Positions 34,219-35,850 of a DNA stretch of 35,850 nt are shown here, one piece after another (positions within the stretch are counted from its first letter, which is position 1; the number at the start of each line of letters is the position of its first letter). Source of the stretch: Verrucomicrobiaceae bacterium (GTDB taxonomy: Bacteria > Verrucomicrobiota > Verrucomicrobiia > Verrucomicrobiales > Verrucomicrobiaceae); assembly GCA_027489965.1 (NCBI GenBank), contig JAIXZA010000076.1:1-35850 (forward strand), in the 5' to 3' direction. A program made the translations under genes and the position numbers. Below the pieces are notes generated by a model, which saw nothing but the letters and a program-made list of their open reading frames with translations, was not told where the DNA came from and made no database searches.

Positions 34219-34698
34219 ATGAACATTTCTGAACTCCTCACAGCCCTACGTTCTCATTCTGAGAAACCAATTCAATTCATGTTACCCGACGGCGGCCTGA
34301 TTGCCGCCCACTTTCATGTCACGGAAGTTGGACATGTCTTAAAGCGCTTCATCGACTGTGGCGGCACTCGACGCACTCTGGAAACCTGCCTACTACAAAC
34401 CTGGGTTCATGATGATATCGATCACCGCCTATTTGCAGGCAAGTTAGCCACGATCTTCGATCGAGCTGGTGATGTGCTTCCGCATCATGAGTTGCCTGTC
34501 GAAATTGAATACGAAGACGGCGTCGTGGCGCAGTTTCCCGTCGAAGGAAAAGTCGTCATTGGTGACACCCTGATCTTTCGTTTAGGCACAAAACACACTG
34601 ACTGCCTGGCTCGTGGGATTTGTATTCCTGGAGAATGCACTCCCGCCCCCAAAACAGAACCAGCTTCCTGCTGCACCCCAGGCTCTAACTGCTGCTAA
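34219..34698 (+). CDS. DUF6428-type protein with cysteine-rich tail
   Basis: The ATG at 34219 gives [20 protein letters not shown], typical of DUF6428; the frame upstream overlaps arsR and reads as its shadow. The 159-residue protein has [18 protein letters not shown], then [12 protein letters not shown] and paired acidic residues. It then has a tail with C129, C135, C140, C151, C152, C158 and C159. The end C-T-P-G-S-N-C-C echoes the GTPase tail. Proteins of this kind occur in arsenic operons but have no proven job; binding or handing over arsenite or another soft metal is likely. Confidence 0.85.
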   Translation: MNISELLTALRSHSEKPIQFMLPDGGLIAAHFHVTEVGHVLKRFIDCGGTRRTLETCLLQTWVHDDIDHRLFAGKLATIFDRAGDVLPHHELPVEIEYEDGVVAQFPVEGKVVIGDTLIFRLGTKHTDCLARGICIPGECTPAPKTEPASCCTPGSNCC

Positions 34699-34705
34699 TA
34701 GCCCC

Positions 34706-35155
34706 ATGAAGAAACCACTCGTCCTCGTTCTCTGCACCGGCAACTCTTGCCGTTCCCATCTTGCTGAAGGCATTCTGCGCTCCGTTGCGGGTGATCTTCT
34801 CGAAGTCGCGAGTGCTGGCTCTAAGCCTGCCGGCTATGTTCATCCACTTGGCATCGTCGCCATGCAGGAAATCGGCATTGATATCAGCTCACACAGCAGC
34901 AAGCACATGAATGACTTCCTTGACCGTGAGGTGGAAACCGTCATCACCGTCTGCGGCAATGCGGATCAGGCCTGTCCGTTGTTTCCAGGTCAGCTCAATC
35001 GTCACCACTGGCCTTTTGATGACCCCGCCCACGCCACAGGCAGCGAAGAAGAAATCTTAGCCGTTTTCCGACGCGTTCGAGATGAAATCAAAGCCGTCTT
35101 CACGGCTTATGCAGATGGACGACGGGATCAAATGAAACGTCACCTAGACGCTTAG
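34706..35155 (+). CDS. arsC: Arsenate reductase, thioredoxin-coupled type
   Basis: The 149-residue product has the phosphatase-like loop CTGNSCRS (C10, C15) and a redox pair C83 and C90 in [11 protein letters not shown]. These are the residues used in the low-molecular-weight-phosphatase ArsC family of S. aureus pI258 type. It reduces arsenate to arsenite with thioredoxin. The ATG at 34706 is chosen because the upstream frame is out of family. It lies 7 bases after the DUF6428 stop and 9 bases before the aquaporin. Confidence 0.95.
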   Translation: MKKPLVLVLCTGNSCRSHLAEGILRSVAGDLLEVASAGSKPAGYVHPLGIVAMQEIGIDISSHSSKHMNDFLDREVETVITVCGNADQACPLFPGQLNRHHWPFDDPAHATGSEEEILAVFRRVRDEIKAVFTAYADGRRDQMKRHLDA

Positions 35156-35164
35156 GCAAATCGC

Positions 35165-35850
35165 ATGAAACCACTTCAAACTGCTCTCATTGGAGAACTC
35201 ATTGGCACGTTTCTCTTTGTTTTCTTTGGCTGTGGCTGTGTAGCTACTTCTATTACGACCGAAGCGCAATCGGGTGTGTTCCAAGTCGCCATTGTCTGGG
35301 GCCTGGCGGTTGCGATTGCGATCCAATGCACAGCAGCCCTGTCTGGAGCGCATTTGAACCCAGCCGTAACGATAGCAGCAACCGTTTGGCAAGGTTTCAA
35401 CAAAGGCAGAGTGATTCCCTATATTTTCGCGCAAATGATCGGTGCCTTTTTAGCTGCCGCAGTCGTGTATGAGATGTTTGCAGACGCCATTCATGTCTTT
35501 GAATCCACGAATCACATCGTACGGGGACTCGCTGGCAGCGAAGCCAGTGCCGCTGCGTTTGGAGAGTTCTTTCCAAACCCAGGCGGTAAACCCTTATCTG
35601 AAGCCGCAGCCATTGTAAGTTTTGGGCGCGCTTTGGGTATTGAGTTCATTTGCACAGCCGTTTTAGTTTTGATTGTCTTCTGTGTCACCGACCCGAACAA
35701 CAATGAACGCCCTCAAGGATTGGCCCCGGCTTACATTGGCCTGACCGTCACACTGCTTATCTCATTGGTCGGTCCACTGACCATGGCCTGCTTCAATCCA
35801 GCTCGTGATTTAGCGCCGCGTCTCTTTTCGTCATTAGCTGGCTGGGGAAG
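35165..35850 (+). CDS. Aquaglyceroporin-type MIP channel, 3' end outside window
   Basis: The ATG at 35165 opens a frame that is still open at the window end, 228 residues in. It has the family's first helix (MKPLQTALIGELIGTFLFVFFG), two NPA boxes (NPAVT at 65-69 and NPARD at 211-215) and six likely membrane spans. The Asp after the second NPAR is typical of glycerol-type channels rather than water-only ones. Next to ArsR and ArsC this matches the AqpS arrangement, where the channel lets arsenite leave the cell down its gradient. No pump of the ArsB or Acr3 type is seen before the window ends. Confidence 0.92.
   Translation, partial: MKPLQTALIGELIGTFLFVFFGCGCVATSITTEAQSGVFQVAIVWGLAVAIAIQCTAALSGAHLNPAVTIAATVWQGFNKGRVIPYIFAQMIGAFLAAAVVYEMFADAIHVFESTNHIVRGLAGSEASAAAFGEFFPNPGGKPLSEAAAIVSFGRALGIEFICTAVLVLIVFCVTDPNNNERPQGLAPAYIGLTVTLLISLVGPLTMACFNPARDLAPRLFSSLAGWG

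Overview
The window looks like part of a Verrucomicrobia chromosome, most likely a Verrucomicrobiaceae or Prosthecobacter-type planktonic/soil bacterium. This is inferred from gene content, not from a marker-gene search. The pointers are long secreted proteins built from beta-strand, RCC1, cadherin-like and Ig modules, two tandem secreted sulfatases, a secreted alpha/beta hydrolase, SUMF1-type proteins, Rhs debris, and starts with little or no Shine-Dalgarno sequence.

Layout. (1) 1-11065: three large exported proteins on the + strand. The first enters from outside the window and joins an autotransporter-type beta-strand end, a seven-blade RCC1 propeller, a cadherin-like sandwich, a GDSL/SGNH esterase and Ig modules. 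The second joins an M23 metallopeptidase to a C-terminal SUMF1/C-type-lectin domain. Its last ~35 codons look like the variable repeat of a diversity-generating retroelement (DGR). Just downstream is the start of what looks like an HRDC-type DGR accessory gene, cut off after about 50-70 codons. No template repeat or reverse transcriptase is visible. The third protein shares a ~1.8 kb, nearly identical 3' half with the first. (2) 11066-15120: a graveyard of Rhs and secreted-protein fragments interleaved with small genes: TPR-like and HEAT-like proteins, a PIN-domain toxin with its antitoxin, and a DUF6036 nucleotidyltransferase-like gene with a partner. Three related YD-repeat remnants lie between them. 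An inverted REP-like pair closes the region. (3) 15128-28053: metabolic and envelope genes: two sulfatases, an NTF2-like protein with an MFS transporter, ruvB, a Tm-1-like protein, a TonB-dependent receptor, an outer-membrane barrel and a secreted esterase-like hydrolase. (4) 28054-29616: citramalate synthase. (5) 29639-35850: an arsenic island on the + strand: ArsR-like regulator, COG0523 GTPase, PiT-type transporter, outer-membrane protein, exported rhodanese, classical ArsR, DUF6428 protein, thioredoxin-type ArsC and an aquaglyceroporin that runs off the end.

How the genes work together. In the arsenic island ArsC would reduce arsenate and the aquaglyceroporin would let arsenite leave, as in known arsR-aqpS-arsC operons. 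No ArsB or Acr3 pump is visible. Two unrelated proteins of the island share a cysteine tail of the form C-x-P-G-S-x-C-C, and ArsR also ends in Cys-Cys. Related operator-like words (CTAnTTGGC and its complement) precede several of the genes. The strongest leads for something new are the orphan DGR target with its broken accessory gene and the cysteine-tailed arsenic island.
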